DNA of 64,000 nt from Alphaproteobacteria bacterium (GTDB lineage: Bacteria; Pseudomonadota; Alphaproteobacteria; CACIAM-22H2), in assembly GCA_016124335.1 (NCBI GenBank), contig WGNX01000006.1, positions 1-64,000 of the forward strand. The letters are read 5' to 3'. The notes under the pieces were generated by a model that saw nothing but the letters and a program-made list of their open reading frames with translations, had not been told where the DNA came from and searched no databases. Shown here piece by piece: positions 16,878 to 26,410 of the stretch (its first letter is position 1; every line of letters starts with the position of its first letter). Position numbers and translations under genes: made by a program.

Positions 16878-19154
16878 ATGGACCTTTCCCGAACCCGCCA
16901 TTCCGCTGCCGCAATCGGGTTTGCCTTCGCATTGTTCCTTGCCGGCTGCCAGCCGGACGGGCTTGCCACCGGCAGCACGCCGGGCGCGCCGGTCAGCTAC
17001 TCGATCTTCTACAGCCAGGGCGACCACGTCGAAGACCTGGTGAAGGCTGGCGATTTCGCGGCCGCCGCAAAGGTTTTTGCCGACAATCCCGATTTCTTCA
17101 GCCCCGATCGGCTCAAACGCCATCGCGCGGCGCTGACGGCGACAGCCGATGGTCTGCTTGCGGAGATCCGGCCCGAACTCGCGGCCGCAAAAGAAGCGCT
17201 CGACGCGACTGCGCCTGATATGACAACCCCGGCCCGCTGGCCGGAAATCAGGGTGGCGATCGTGCGTGCACAGGCCGTTCTGGATCGCCTTGACGCCGTC
17301 CCGCTTCTCGCTCTTCCGGACTATGCGCCCGCCGGGGCGGCCCCGCTTCGCGAACGGCTCGCAAGCGTGAAGGGCGAACTCGTCGCCACGGCATCGGCAA
17401 CGCTGGCCGCATCCGATCCGGCCGCCGATCCCGGATTCTTCGCGCAGTATCCCGTGTCGCTCGATGCCCCGGCGACCCTCGCCGCGGCGCTCGAAGGCGG
17501 CCTGCGTGCCCGTCTGGAGTCTGCGGCGCCCGCAGCCGTCGGAACATTCGTCGCGGCCCTGAAAACGGCCGACGCAATTTCCGACGCGACCAAGGGCCCG
17601 ATCGCGGAGATCGTCGTCGCCGTCAATGCCCGCGCGTCGGGCGCCCCGCCCGGGTCGCTGCGCGCGGCGATGGCCGGGATCTCCGCCGCGAAGGCGGCGG
17701 GGCTTGAGCCGAAAGGCGGCGGGATCAGGGTCGGCTTCGTCCAGGCGACAAGCCAGACCCTGCTGCGCGCGGGGCAGATCGAATTTCCGGCCGAAGTCGA
17801 TATCGACCTTCCGTTCGAAGCCCGGAAGGTCGATCTGGAAAAGGCGTTCGAAGCGGCCGAAGACGATTATCTCGTCGTCTTCGACGTGGCGCTGGCCCGC
17901 ATCAACCGCCGCGTCAGCGGCATGGAGCAGATCGTCTCGCGCCGGCAGGTCGGCACGCGGCAGGAGCCCAATCCCGAGTACGAAACCGCCCGCATCGACG
18001 TGCAGAACGCGCAGCTTGAACAGCAGCAGGTCCAGATGCAGGCGAACATGAACAGCTTGCAGAGCATGGGCAGCCCGCTGGCAAGCCTGCTGAGCGGCAT
18101 CACGAACATGGCGGGACTGTCGGCGGCGCGGCAGAAGCTCGACGAATCGATCCAGAAGCTCAAGAACACGCCCCAGCGCATCGTGGTGCCGGTGATCGAG
18201 GAATACGAATTCAAGCGCGCACGCGTCGAAGGATCGCGGGCCATGACGGTCAACTACTACGTCATCGACCGCAAGCCCGGTACGTTCCTGAAATCGTCCT
18301 TCGACGTGACGGAGCGCGAGCAGTTCCGCGTCAACTACGACATCGACCGCAACGATCCCGAGCGCGAGCGCCACGCCGCCGACGGTCATACCGAGAAAGA
18401 GGTGACCGACTGGGAAACGGCACCGATGAAAATGCCGATGTCGTCGCTGGTCGAGGACTATCTGAAACAGCAGGCGAAAAGCCAGAAATTGGTTTCGCTC
18501 GCCGCGCTGCGCGAAGACCTGCTGCGCGACAAGAACACGGCGCTCGCCCGCTACCAGACGACCAAGATCGAGGACAGCCGCAAGACCGACGCGCGCATGG
18601 AAAGCGTGGTGCGCATTTTCGTTTCCAATGGATCCGGCTCCGGCTTCTACGTGACGCCCGATCTCGTGCTGACGAACCACCACGTCGTCGAGAACCAGAA
18701 GCTGATCGAGATGAAGCTGTCGAACGGACTCGAGACGTTCGGCCGCGTCGAAGCGGCCGACGTGCGCCTCGATCTGGCGTTGGTCCGCGTGCAGGCGCGG
18801 GGCAAGCCCGTCCGGTTCTTCGACGGGCAGAGGCTCGATCTCGGCGCGACCGTTGAAGTCATCGGACATCCGAAAGGTTACGACTTTTCCATCACGCGCG
18901 GCGTCGTGAGCGCCGTGCGAACCGCCGCGTCGGCAAACCGCGTGGGAGGCAAGCCCGTTCTTTTCGTCCAGATCGACGCGGCGACAAGCCCCGGAAACTC
19001 CGGCGGCCCGGTCTTCATGGGCGACAGCGTGATCTCGGTCGTCGACTGGGGCCGGGTGGATGTCGGCTCCCAGAACCTGAATTTCACGATCCACTACAGC
19101 GAGGTGCTCGAATGGTTGCGCGAGAAGAACGTCCAGGTCGTCACCGCGCGCTGA
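16878..19154 (+). CDS. Lipoprotein with C-terminal trypsin-like (S1C) serine protease domain
   Basis: A 758-residue predicted lipoprotein. The signal peptide ends in the lipobox LAGC (Cys24). Residues about 40-290 are alanine-rich and helical; about 290-540 is an unfamiliar mixed region with a Gln/Met-rich coiled stretch near 385. From about 575 there is a chymotrypsin-fold protease with a complete HtrA-like triad: His602 in LTNHHVV, Asp632 in RLDLALV, Ser708 in GNSGGPV. There is no PDZ domain. An AGGAGG ribosome site lies upstream. The 3' end overlaps the TraT-like gene by 43 bases. Likely a membrane-tethered protease; the substrate is unknown. Confidence 0.85.
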   Translation: MDLSRTRHSAAAIGFAFALFLAGCQPDGLATGSTPGAPVSYSIFYSQGDHVEDLVKAGDFAAAAKVFADNPDFFSPDRLKRHRAALTATADGLLAEIRPELAAAKEALDATAPDMTTPARWPEIRVAIVRAQAVLDRLDAVPLLALPDYAPAGAAPLRERLASVKGELVATASATLAASDPAADPGFFAQYPVSLDAPATLAAALEGGLRARLESAAPAAVGTFVAALKTADAISDATKGPIAEIVVAVNARASGAPPGSLRAAMAGISAAKAAGLEPKGGGIRVGFVQATSQTLLRAGQIEFPAEVDIDLPFEARKVDLEKAFEAAEDDYLVVFDVALARINRRVSGMEQIVSRRQVGTRQEPNPEYETARIDVQNAQLEQQQVQMQANMNSLQSMGSPLASLLSGITNMAGLSAARQKLDESIQKLKNTPQRIVVPVIEEYEFKRARVEGSRAMTVNYYVIDRKPGTFLKSSFDVTEREQFRVNYDIDRNDPERERHAADGHTEKEVTDWETAPMKMPMSSLVEDYLKQQAKSQKLVSLAALREDLLRDKNTALARYQTTKIEDSRKTDARMESVVRIFVSNGSGSGFYVTPDLVLTNHHVVENQKLIEMKLSNGLETFGRVEAADVRLDLALVRVQARGKPVRFFDGQRLDLGATVEVIGHPKGYDFSITRGVVSAVRTAASANRVGGKPVLFVQIDAATSPGNSGGPVFMGDSVISVVDWGRVDVGSQNLNFTIHYSEVLEWLREKNVQVVTAR

Positions 19155-19861
19155 CCGGGCTTGCGCTGGGGATGGTGTTCGCGCTTGCGGCGTGCGCGCC
19201 GGGCGCGCCGCCGGGCGCGGTCGTCGATCCGGCGACGGGCCTTGCCTATGGCTCGGTCGTCGAGAAATCGATCGTCGTCGATGCCGCGCAGTTCAGGAAC
19301 CGGCGCATCCGCGTGGTCACGCGCAACACGTCGGGCGATCTTGCCTTCGACATGGGCGGGTTTGCCGGCCAGCTGCGCTCGTCCTATGCGGGCAAGGGCT
19401 ACCAGCCGACCGACGGCGACGATTTCGGCATCCGCGTCGATCTGAACGTGCTCCGTTCCAGCCAGGTCACCGTCAACTACAGCACCGAATTCGCGTTCCT
19501 GGGCGGCGCGGGCGGTGCCATCGCCGGCCGGCGGTCGGATATCGCGCAGGGTACGGCCATCGGGCTCGTCTCCGGCGCCACGCTCGGCGCGATCGCGGGA
19601 ACCTATGCCACGAAGGATACCTATATCGTCGTCGCCGAAATCTCGGTCGCGATCATGGACAGCCGCACAGGCTTCAACCAGCGGACGATCACGTTCTCCG
19701 ACAGCCCGCGCCTCGAGGAGCGCGAAACGGATATCCGCACCTTCCGGCAGGTCGCGCGCACGCGCGTCGCGGTCTACGCGGGCGGCCGGAACGTCGCGCA
19801 GGCGCAGATCGCAGAGGAAGTGCGCCGCCGGCTCGCGCGGATCGCCGCGGATATTATCTAG
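19112..19861 (+). CDS. TraT-like complement-resistance lipoprotein
   Basis: A 249-residue predicted lipoprotein with lipobox LAAC (about residue 28). The body carries the TraT pattern: VVEKSIVVDAAQFRNRRI, an RNTSGDLAFDM segment, then a hydrophobic glycine-rich stretch (about 130-170) and QRTITFSDSPRLEERETD. In plasmid systems TraT is an outer-membrane protein for surface exclusion and serum resistance; chromosomal copies have no settled role. The ATG at 19112 lies inside the protease gene and has a GAGG ribosome site, so the two are coupled. Confidence 0.8.
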   Translation: MVAREERPGRHRALTGLALGMVFALAACAPGAPPGAVVDPATGLAYGSVVEKSIVVDAAQFRNRRIRVVTRNTSGDLAFDMGGFAGQLRSSYAGKGYQPTDGDDFGIRVDLNVLRSSQVTVNYSTEFAFLGGAGGAIAGRRSDIAQGTAIGLVSGATLGAIAGTYATKDTYIVVAEISVAIMDSRTGFNQRTITFSDSPRLEERETDIRTFRQVARTRVAVYAGGRNVAQAQIAEEVRRRLARIAADII

Positions 19862-19870
19862 TGTTGACGA

Positions 19871-20971
19871 TCAGACGTTGAACCGGAACAGGAACACGTC
19901 GCCGTCCGCGACCTTGTAGTCGCGGCCTTCGGTGCGGGCCTTGCCGGCTTCCTTGGCGCCCTGTTCGCCGCCGCATGCCACGTAGTCGGCGAAGCCGATC
20001 GTTTCGGCGGCGATGAAGCCGCGCTCGAAATCGGTGTGGATCACGCCCGCGGCCTCCGGCGCCTTGGCGCCGGCGTGGACGGTCCAGGCGCGCGCTTCCT
20101 TCGGGCCGACCGTGAAGAAAGTCAGCAGGCCCAGCAGCGAATAGCCGGCCTGGATCACGCGTGCGAGCCCGGTTTCCTTGAGCCCCATGGATTCAAGGAA
20201 GCTGCTGCGCTCCTCGGCCGAGGAAAGCTGGCTGATCTCCGCTTCGATGGCCGCCGAGATCACGACTGACGTGGCGCCCTGCCGCGCGGCCATCTCGGCC
20301 ACCTTCGCCGACAGCGAATTGCCCTTGTCGGCGCTCGCCTCCTCGACATTGCAGACATAGAGGACGGGCTTGGACGTGAGGAGCTGGAGCTGGCGGACGA
20401 TCTCGCGCTGCTCGGCCGTCGCCACGAACGTGCGCGCGGCCTTGCCGTCGCGCAGCGCCGTCAGGATCGGCTCGATCACGTCGATCTGCGCCGTCGATTC
20501 CTTGTCGCCGGTCTTGGCCTTCTTCTGCAGGTTCGGCAGGCGCTTCTCGAGGCTTTCCATGTCGGCGAGCATCAGCTCCGTCTCGACCGTCTCGGCATCG
20601 CGGATCGGATCGATCGAGCCTTCGACGTGGACGATGTCGCCGTTCTCGAAGCAGCGCAGCACGTGGGCGATCGCGTCGACCTCGCGGATGTGGCCGAGGA
20701 ACTGGTTGCCCAGCCCTTCGCCCTTCGAAGCGCCGCGCACGAGGCCGGCGATATCGACGAATTCGAGCTGCGTGGGCACCACGCGCTGCGACTTGCCAAG
20801 TTCGGCTAGCTTGTCGAGCCGCGCATCGGGCACGGGCACGCGCCCCACGTTGGGTTCGATCGTGCAGAACGGATAGTTCGCGGCCGCCGCGGCGGCCGTG
20901 GCCGTCAGCGCGTTGAAGAGTGTCGACTTGCCGACATTCGGCAGGCCCACGATGCCGCAGCGGAAACCCAT
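19871..20971 (-). CDS. ychF: Redox-responsive ATPase YchF (Obg family)
   Basis: A 366-residue ribosome-associated P-loop ATPase. Walker A is GLPNVGKST (residues 9-17) with FVDIAGLVRGASKGEGLGNQ as the G3 region. The G4 position is NVEE rather than NKxD, the substitution that gives YchF its ATP preference. A coiled arm and a C-terminal TGS domain ending GDVFLFRFNV follow. It is the last gene of the prs-rplY-pth-ychF run. Confidence 0.96.
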   Translation of the reverse strand: MGFRCGIVGLPNVGKSTLFNALTATAAAAAANYPFCTIEPNVGRVPVPDARLDKLAELGKSQRVVPTQLEFVDIAGLVRGASKGEGLGNQFLGHIREVDAIAHVLRCFENGDIVHVEGSIDPIRDAETVETELMLADMESLEKRLPNLQKKAKTGDKESTAQIDVIEPILTALRDGKAARTFVATAEQREIVRQLQLLTSKPVLYVCNVEEASADKGNSLSAKVAEMAARQGATSVVISAAIEAEISQLSSAEERSSFLESMGLKETGLARVIQAGYSLLGLLTFFTVGPKEARAWTVHAGAKAPEAAGVIHTDFERGFIAAETIGFADYVACGGEQGAKEAGKARTEGRDYKVADGDVFLFRFNV

Positions 20972-20984
20972 TTCGATTTGTCCT

Positions 20985-21584
20985 TCAGTCCTGCTTGGGA
21001 GCGTTTTGTTTGGGCGGGGCGGTCAGCCGCACCACCTTGTTCATGAACCCCGCCTCGTTGCCGTCGAGGAAGGTGGGGAGCGATTCGGCGATCGCATCGA
21101 GCAGCGGGGCCAGCCACAGCCTGTCGCCCTTGCCGAAATCGTGCAGCACATAGTCCGACACGAGCGCCTTGTCGCCGGGATGGCCGATGCCGATGCGCAG
21201 GCGCCGATAGTCCTTCGTGCCCAGATGCGCGTCGATCGACCGCAGGCCGTTGTGGCCGCCGTGGCCGCCGCCCGTCTTCGTGCGGATCTTGTTGGGCGGC
21301 AGGTCGAGTTCGTCGTGCAGCACGTAGATCTCGGCCGGCGCGATCTTGAGAAACCGGCTTGCCTCGCCGACGGACCTGCCCGACTCGTTCATGTAGGTGA
21401 GCGGCTTCAATGCGACGACGCGGTGGCCGACGACGTCGCCTTCCGCCGTCATCCCGCCCAGCCGCTTCTTCCACGGCCCGAACCGCCAGCGTTGCGCGAT
21501 GCGGCCGAGCGCGAGGAAGCCGACATTGTGGCGGTTGGAATCGTATCCGGGGCCCGGGTTGCCAAGCCCGACGAGGAGCTTCAT
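20985..21584 (-). CDS. pth: Peptidyl-tRNA hydrolase
   Basis: Recycles peptidyl-tRNA released from stalled ribosomes. The 199-residue product has the N-terminal signature LLVGLGNPGPGYDSNRHNVG, including the catalytic His and the NPGxxY motif. The ALKPLTYMNESGRSVGE, LHDELDLPPNKIR and GHNGLRSID blocks are all conserved. It sits between rplY and ychF, the usual alphaproteobacterial order. Confidence 0.97.
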   Translation of the reverse strand: MKLLVGLGNPGPGYDSNRHNVGFLALGRIAQRWRFGPWKKRLGGMTAEGDVVGHRVVALKPLTYMNESGRSVGEASRFLKIAPAEIYVLHDELDLPPNKIRTKTGGGHGGHNGLRSIDAHLGTKDYRRLRIGIGHPGDKALVSDYVLHDFGKGDRLWLAPLLDAIAESLPTFLDGNEAGFMNKVVRLTAPPKQNAPKQD

Positions 21585-21620
21585 GGCCCGGGCCCCGATA
21601 CGTCTGCTGCGCCGATCGCC

Positions 21621-22358
21621 TTACTTCTTGGCGGCCGGCTTCGCGGCAGCGGCCGGAGCCGCAGCCTTCGCGTCGCCCGCCTTGGCGTCGGCCGGCTTGG
21701 CGCCGGCAGCGGCCGGAGCCGCAGCCTTCGCGTCGCCCGCCGCCGGAGCGGCTGCCGCCGCGGCTTCCGCGGGCTTCTCTTCCTCGACCTTCTGGACCGA
21801 CGGGGCGCGCAGCGCCACGACGGTGAAGTTGCGCGCGATGGTGGGCTTCACGCCTTCGGGCAGCTGGATCGAGTTGATGTGGACCGAGTCGCCGATATCC
21901 AGCCCCGACATGTCGATGACGATGCGCGAGGGGATGTTCGCCGGATTGGCCCACAGTTCGATCTCGTGGCGCACGAGATTGACCACGCCACCACGCTTGA
22001 TGCCCGGCGACTTTTCCGCGTTCTCGAGCTTGACGGGAACTTCGACGCGCACGCGCGTGGAAGCGCCCACGCGCTGGAAGTCGACATGCTCGGGCTTGTC
22101 GCTGACCGGGTGGAACTGGATGTCGCGCGGCAGCACGCGGTGCGTCTTGCCGCCCACATCGATGTCGTAAAGGCGGGTGAAGAACCCGGCCTTCGAGGCT
22201 TCGCGCATCACGTCGCGCGGGTCGAGGGAAATAAGGGTCGGGGTCGCCTTGTCGCCATAGATCACGCCCGGCACGCGGCCGTCGCGACGTGTGGCGCGGG
22301 CGGCCCCTTTCCCAGCCCGCTCTCTCGCGGTAGCCGCGAGCTTGTTTGCAGTCGTCAT
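21621..22358 (-). CDS. rplY: 50S ribosomal protein L25/general stress protein Ctc
   Basis: Long (Ctc-type) form of L25, 245 residues, binding 5S rRNA. The N-terminal 5S-binding domain has RERAGKGAARATRRDGRVPGVIYG, followed by the beta-rich TL5 C-terminal domain. The last 45 residues or so are a low-complexity Ala/Lys/Pro tail containing a near-duplicate block. The ATG at 22358 follows a GGAG ribosome site; the frame extends upstream but without a plausible start. Confidence 0.95.
   Translation of the reverse strand: MTTANKLAATARERAGKGAARATRRDGRVPGVIYGDKATPTLISLDPRDVMREASKAGFFTRLYDIDVGGKTHRVLPRDIQFHPVSDKPEHVDFQRVGASTRVRVEVPVKLENAEKSPGIKRGGVVNLVRHEIELWANPANIPSRIVIDMSGLDIGDSVHINSIQLPEGVKPTIARNFTVVALRAPSVQKVEEEKPAEAAAAAAPAAGDAKAAAPAAAGAKPADAKAGDAKAAAPAAAAKPAAKK
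21644..21741. repeat. 60-bp period tandem duplication in the rplY tail
   Basis: A 38-base segment (21644-21681) recurs exactly 60 bases on (21704-21741). It encodes the repeated AKAGDAKAAAPAAA-type block of the L25 tail. Twenty codons per period keep the frame. Confidence 0.85.
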
Positions 22359-22434
22359 TTGGTACTTCTCCTTCTCGGGTGATCCGCCGCCGGCCTCCAG
22401 GGGTGCCGCTACGGCGGTGTCGGTTTCCGGCCGG

Positions 22435-23367
<933 letters not shown>

Positions 23368-23518
23368 CGGCCGGTCCCACCGCTGCCGGCGCCCGTTGCG
23401 GGTTCCGGCCCAAGTTCTTGAAACAACGTCTAAAAACACAATTCCCGCGACCGCCGGAAAAGCCCCGGGGCGCAGGAAGGCGCGGAAAATAACAGCGTCG
23501 AGGGGGTCTGTCTACCGG

Positions 23519-24331
23519 CTAGGAAGCCAGTTCCCGGGACCGTTTTTCGGCCGCCGCGACCGCCTTTTCAAGGAGTTCCCCGAACCCGCCCGGCCCCATC
23601 AGGATGGCAAGGGCCGCAGCGGTGGTGCCGTTGGGCGAAGTGACGTTCTTTCGGAGCTGTTCGGCTGATTCCGGCGACTGATGGAGAAGCTCGCCGGCGC
23701 CCGACACCGTTGCCCGCGCCAGCCGGCCGGCGAGGTCGGCGGGCAGACCCGCCTTGGCACCTGCTGCGGCCAGCGTCTCGGCCAGCAGGAACACATAGGC
23801 CGGGCCTGAGCCGGAAACCGCCGTGACCGCGTCGATCAGGCTTTCGTCGGCGACCCATTCGACCGTGCCCACGCTGCGCAGCAGCCGATCGGCCAGCGCA
23901 CGCTGGGCGGCAGAAACCTCGGCGGTGGGGCAGCCCACCGTGATCCCGCGCCCGACCGCAGCCGGCGTATTCGGCATGGCCCGCACGATCGCGGCCGATT
24001 GCCCGAGATGCCTGCGGAAATAGGCGATGGTCTTCCCGGCGGCGATCGACACGAACAATGCGCGACCGGCGAAGCGGGCATAAGGCGGCGCGACCTTGTC
24101 CATGACCTGTGGCTTCGTCGCGAAAACGACGACGTCAGGTGCGAAGCCAGCCGGAATGGCATCGGCATCCGCAACGACGCGCACGTCAGCGGCACTGTCG
24201 AATTCGGGCGCGCCGCCCGGCTCGACGGCCAAGAAGGGGCCAAGCCCCTTCTCGCGACGCCAGCCCTGCAGCATGGCGCCACCCATCTTCCCGCAACCGA
24301 CGAGAAGGACGCGGACCTCGGCGTTCGGCAT
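23519..24331 (-). CDS. proC: Pyrroline-5-carboxylate reductase
   Basis: Last step of proline synthesis, NAD(P)H-dependent. The 270 residues include the Rossmann LLVGCGKMGGAML at the N-terminus, KPQVMDKV, the signature VRAMPNTPAAVGRG, and DAVTAVSGSGPAYVF. The C-terminal VTSPNGTTAAAL block is also conserved. It follows the ybjN-like gene by 12 bases on the same strand. Confidence 0.96.
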   Translation of the reverse strand: MPNAEVRVLLVGCGKMGGAMLQGWRREKGLGPFLAVEPGGAPEFDSAADVRVVADADAIPAGFAPDVVVFATKPQVMDKVAPPYARFAGRALFVSIAAGKTIAYFRRHLGQSAAIVRAMPNTPAAVGRGITVGCPTAEVSAAQRALADRLLRSVGTVEWVADESLIDAVTAVSGSGPAYVFLLAETLAAAGAKAGLPADLAGRLARATVSGAGELLHQSPESAEQLRKNVTSPNGTTAAALAILMGPGGFGELLEKAVAAAEKRSRELAS

Positions 24332-24343
24332 ATCCGTCCGGAC

Positions 24344-24850
24344 TTAGGCTTCGCCCATCGGCTCGAGGCACGCCGCAGCAACGGCCTCTGCCGGGTCCTT
24401 GCCGCCCCAGACCACATATTGGAAGGCGGGGTAGAAGCGCTCGCACTCGGTGAGCGCCACGTCGACGAGATCCTCGATCTGCTCGACCGTGGCGCCGCGT
24501 GCGCCGCGCAGCGGCACCGCGTGCCGGAATGTCGGCAGCCCGTCGTCGCCGGAGAGATCGAAATGGCCAAGCCACAGCCGTTCGTTCGCCAGCATCAGCA
24601 GCTCGGTCACGACGCCGCGGCGATGGCGGGGAAGCTTCAGGTCCAGCGCGCACGAGAAGTGCAGCGCGCTCATGTCCTCGTTCCAAGCGAAGTAGATCCT
24701 GTAGTCGCACCACCGACCGGGAACCTGGGCGACCAGTTCCTCTTCCGCCGACCGGTCAAACGGCCATTCGTTGGCGGTGACGATTTCTTCGATGATATCG
24801 AGGGGATTTGCGGCGGCTTCGGAAGTCTGGTGTACCGAGACGTCGGCCAT
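24344..24850 (-). CDS. YbjN domain-containing protein
   Basis: A 168-residue soluble protein of the YbjN family: NPLDIIEEIVTANEWPFDRSAEEE at the start, then a beta-rich core and ERLWLGHFDLSGDDGLPTFRHAV. YbjN proteins resemble type III secretion chaperones in fold; their role is unsettled (E. coli YbjN affects motility and stress). The start at 24850 is supported by an AGGAGG ribosome site; the frame continues upstream to 24913. Upstream of it, 24999-25018 holds a TACCCC/GGGGTA dyad. Confidence 0.88.
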   Translation of the reverse strand: MADVSVHQTSEAAANPLDIIEEIVTANEWPFDRSAEEELVAQVPGRWCDYRIYFAWNEDMSALHFSCALDLKLPRHRRGVVTELLMLANERLWLGHFDLSGDDGLPTFRHAVPLRGARGATVEQIEDLVDVALTECERFYPAFQYVVWGGKDPAEAVAAACLEPMGEA

Positions 24851-25057
24851 GCCCTGGGGCCTCCTGCTGACGCAAAGTCGTCCTGCGGGCTCTTCGCCAG
24901 CGCACCCCATCAATGCCGATGCTGGGTGCGACTCGACGCGGAACCACTAGGGATAGGGTGCCAAAGGCGAGTCAAGTGGGCAACGAAATTTCGCAATTAC
25001 CCCCAAGATAATGGGGTACGTCGCCGAATGACGCCGATATTTCCACGATATGCGGGG

Positions 25058-25330
25058 TCAGGACTCGGGGCCCGAACCCTTCAATATCTTGAGTTCTGAT
25101 TCGAGCGCCGCGACGCGCTCGGCAAGCCGTTCGTTTTCGGCGCGCGCATTTGCGGCCATCTCGCGCACCGCGTCGAACTCCTCGCGCGCGACGAGGTTCT
25201 GGCCCTGGAGCCACCGCTCGACGACCAATCGTACCTGCGCTTCGACTTCCTGACGGATTGCGCCGAAGGCGGACAACGCGCCGGTCGCCGCGCGGGAAAG
25301 ATCATCGAGAATTCGATTGTCGGTCTGCAT
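25058..25330 (-). CDS. ubiK: Ubiquinone biosynthesis accessory factor UbiK
   Basis: A 90-residue protein of the BMFP/YqiC family: MQTDNRILDDLSRAATGAL, a short amphipathic N-terminal part with EVEAQVRLVVERWL, then a coiled coil (about residues 45-83, with AENERLAERVAALESEL). In enterobacteria UbiK binds UbiJ and lipid to help the Ubi complex. Divergent from hldD with a 90-bp gap. The frame is open far upstream antisense to hldD, which is coincidental. Confidence 0.88.
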   Translation of the reverse strand: MQTDNRILDDLSRAATGALSAFGAIRQEVEAQVRLVVERWLQGQNLVAREEFDAVREMAANARAENERLAERVAALESELKILKGSGPES

Positions 25331-25420
25331 GGCGCAAGTATGTGCGCCGCAGGCGTGCGGTTGCAAGGGTTCGAGTCGTGCGCCTATAACCGGACGCGAA
25401 TTTCGCCAGCGGAAAGCACC

Positions 25421-26410
25421 ATGATCGTCGTCACCGGCGGAGCCGGCTTCATCGGCTCCAATCTTCTCGCGGGACTTGAAGCGCAGGACGCAGGCGGGCT
25501 CGTCTGCGTCGACTGGCTCGGCAACGGCGAGAAATGGCGCAACATCGCCAAGCGCCGTCTCGATGATGTCGTGCGACCGGAAGATTTTTCCGCGTTTCTC
25601 GCCGCGCGAAAAGGCCGCGTGGAAGCGATCTTCCATATGGGTGCCATCTCGTCGACGACCGAAACGGACGTCGATGCGATCGTGAAGAACAATGTGCGCC
25701 TCACCCTCGATCTCTGGGACTGGTGTGCCGAGGCCGGCGTTCCGTTCATCTATGCCTCGTCGGCCGCGACATATGGCGGCGGCGAGCGTGGCTTCGTCGA
25801 CGATCCGGCCCAGGATGCGCTTTCCCGGCTCGCGCCGCTCAATCCCTATGGCTGGTCGAAGCATCTGGTCGACCGGCGGATTGCCGCGATCCTGGGCGAG
25901 CGCAAGGCCAAGAAACCGCGCCAGCATGTGGGGCTGAAGTTCTTCAACGTCTACGGCCCGAACGAATACCACAAGGGTGCGCAGCGCTCGGTCGTCAATC
26001 AAGTCTATCCGGCGGCCGCCAAGGGCGAAGCGTTCCCGCTCTTCCGCTCGCACCGCAAGGACGTGGCCGACGGCGGGCAGACGCGCGACTTCATCTGGGT
26101 CGGCGACGTGATCGACGCGATGCTCTGGTTCCGCGCGAACCCGCAGGTCTCCGGCCTCTTCAATCTCGGCACCGGAAAGGCGCGCTCGTTTCTCGACCTT
26201 GCCACGGCGGTCTACTCGACGCTGGGCCGCAACGCGAACATCGCCTGGCGCGACACGCCTGAAGAAATACGCGACAAGTACCAATACTTCACGCAGGCCG
26301 ACACCGGCCGGCTGCGCGCGGCCGGCTACGCCAAACCCTTCACCGATCTCGAGGAAGGGGTCCGGCGTTACGTGCTCGACTTCCTCGCGACCGACGACCC
26401 GTACGTCTGA
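25421..26410 (+). CDS. hldD: ADP-L-glycero-D-manno-heptose-6-epimerase
   Basis: NADP-dependent epimerase that makes the ADP-heptose used for the lipopolysaccharide inner core. The 329 residues are an extended SDR: GGAGFIGSN (residues 6-14), FHMGAISSTTETD, catalytic SSAATYGGG and YGWSKHLVD (Tyr/Lys), FFNVYGPNEYHKG, and RDFIWVGDV. The start at 25421 has GGAAAG upstream. Its TGA overlaps the lgt ATG. Confidence 0.95.
   Translation: MIVVTGGAGFIGSNLLAGLEAQDAGGLVCVDWLGNGEKWRNIAKRRLDDVVRPEDFSAFLAARKGRVEAIFHMGAISSTTETDVDAIVKNNVRLTLDLWDWCAEAGVPFIYASSAATYGGGERGFVDDPAQDALSRLAPLNPYGWSKHLVDRRIAAILGERKAKKPRQHVGLKFFNVYGPNEYHKGAQRSVVNQVYPAAAKGEAFPLFRSHRKDVADGGQTRDFIWVGDVIDAMLWFRANPQVSGLFNLGTGKARSFLDLATAVYSTLGRNANIAWRDTPEEIRDKYQYFTQADTGRLRAAGYAKPFTDLEEGVRRYVLDFLATDDPYV

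Noticed and set aside
16800-19094. Minus-strand open frame as long as the protease lipoprotein gene
   Set aside because: The plus strand has a signal peptide, lipobox, catalytic triad and a good ribosome site; the minus strand has only low-complexity charged sequence.
24999-25018. TACCCC/GGGGTA hairpin as a terminator for ubiK
   Set aside because: The stem is only 6 bp with no T-run. It is noted within the ybjN-like entry as a dyad only.
25330-25400. GGTTCGAGTC looking like a tRNA T-arm
   Set aside because: No acceptor, D or anticodon stems can be built around it. It lies in the ubiK-hldD promoter gap.
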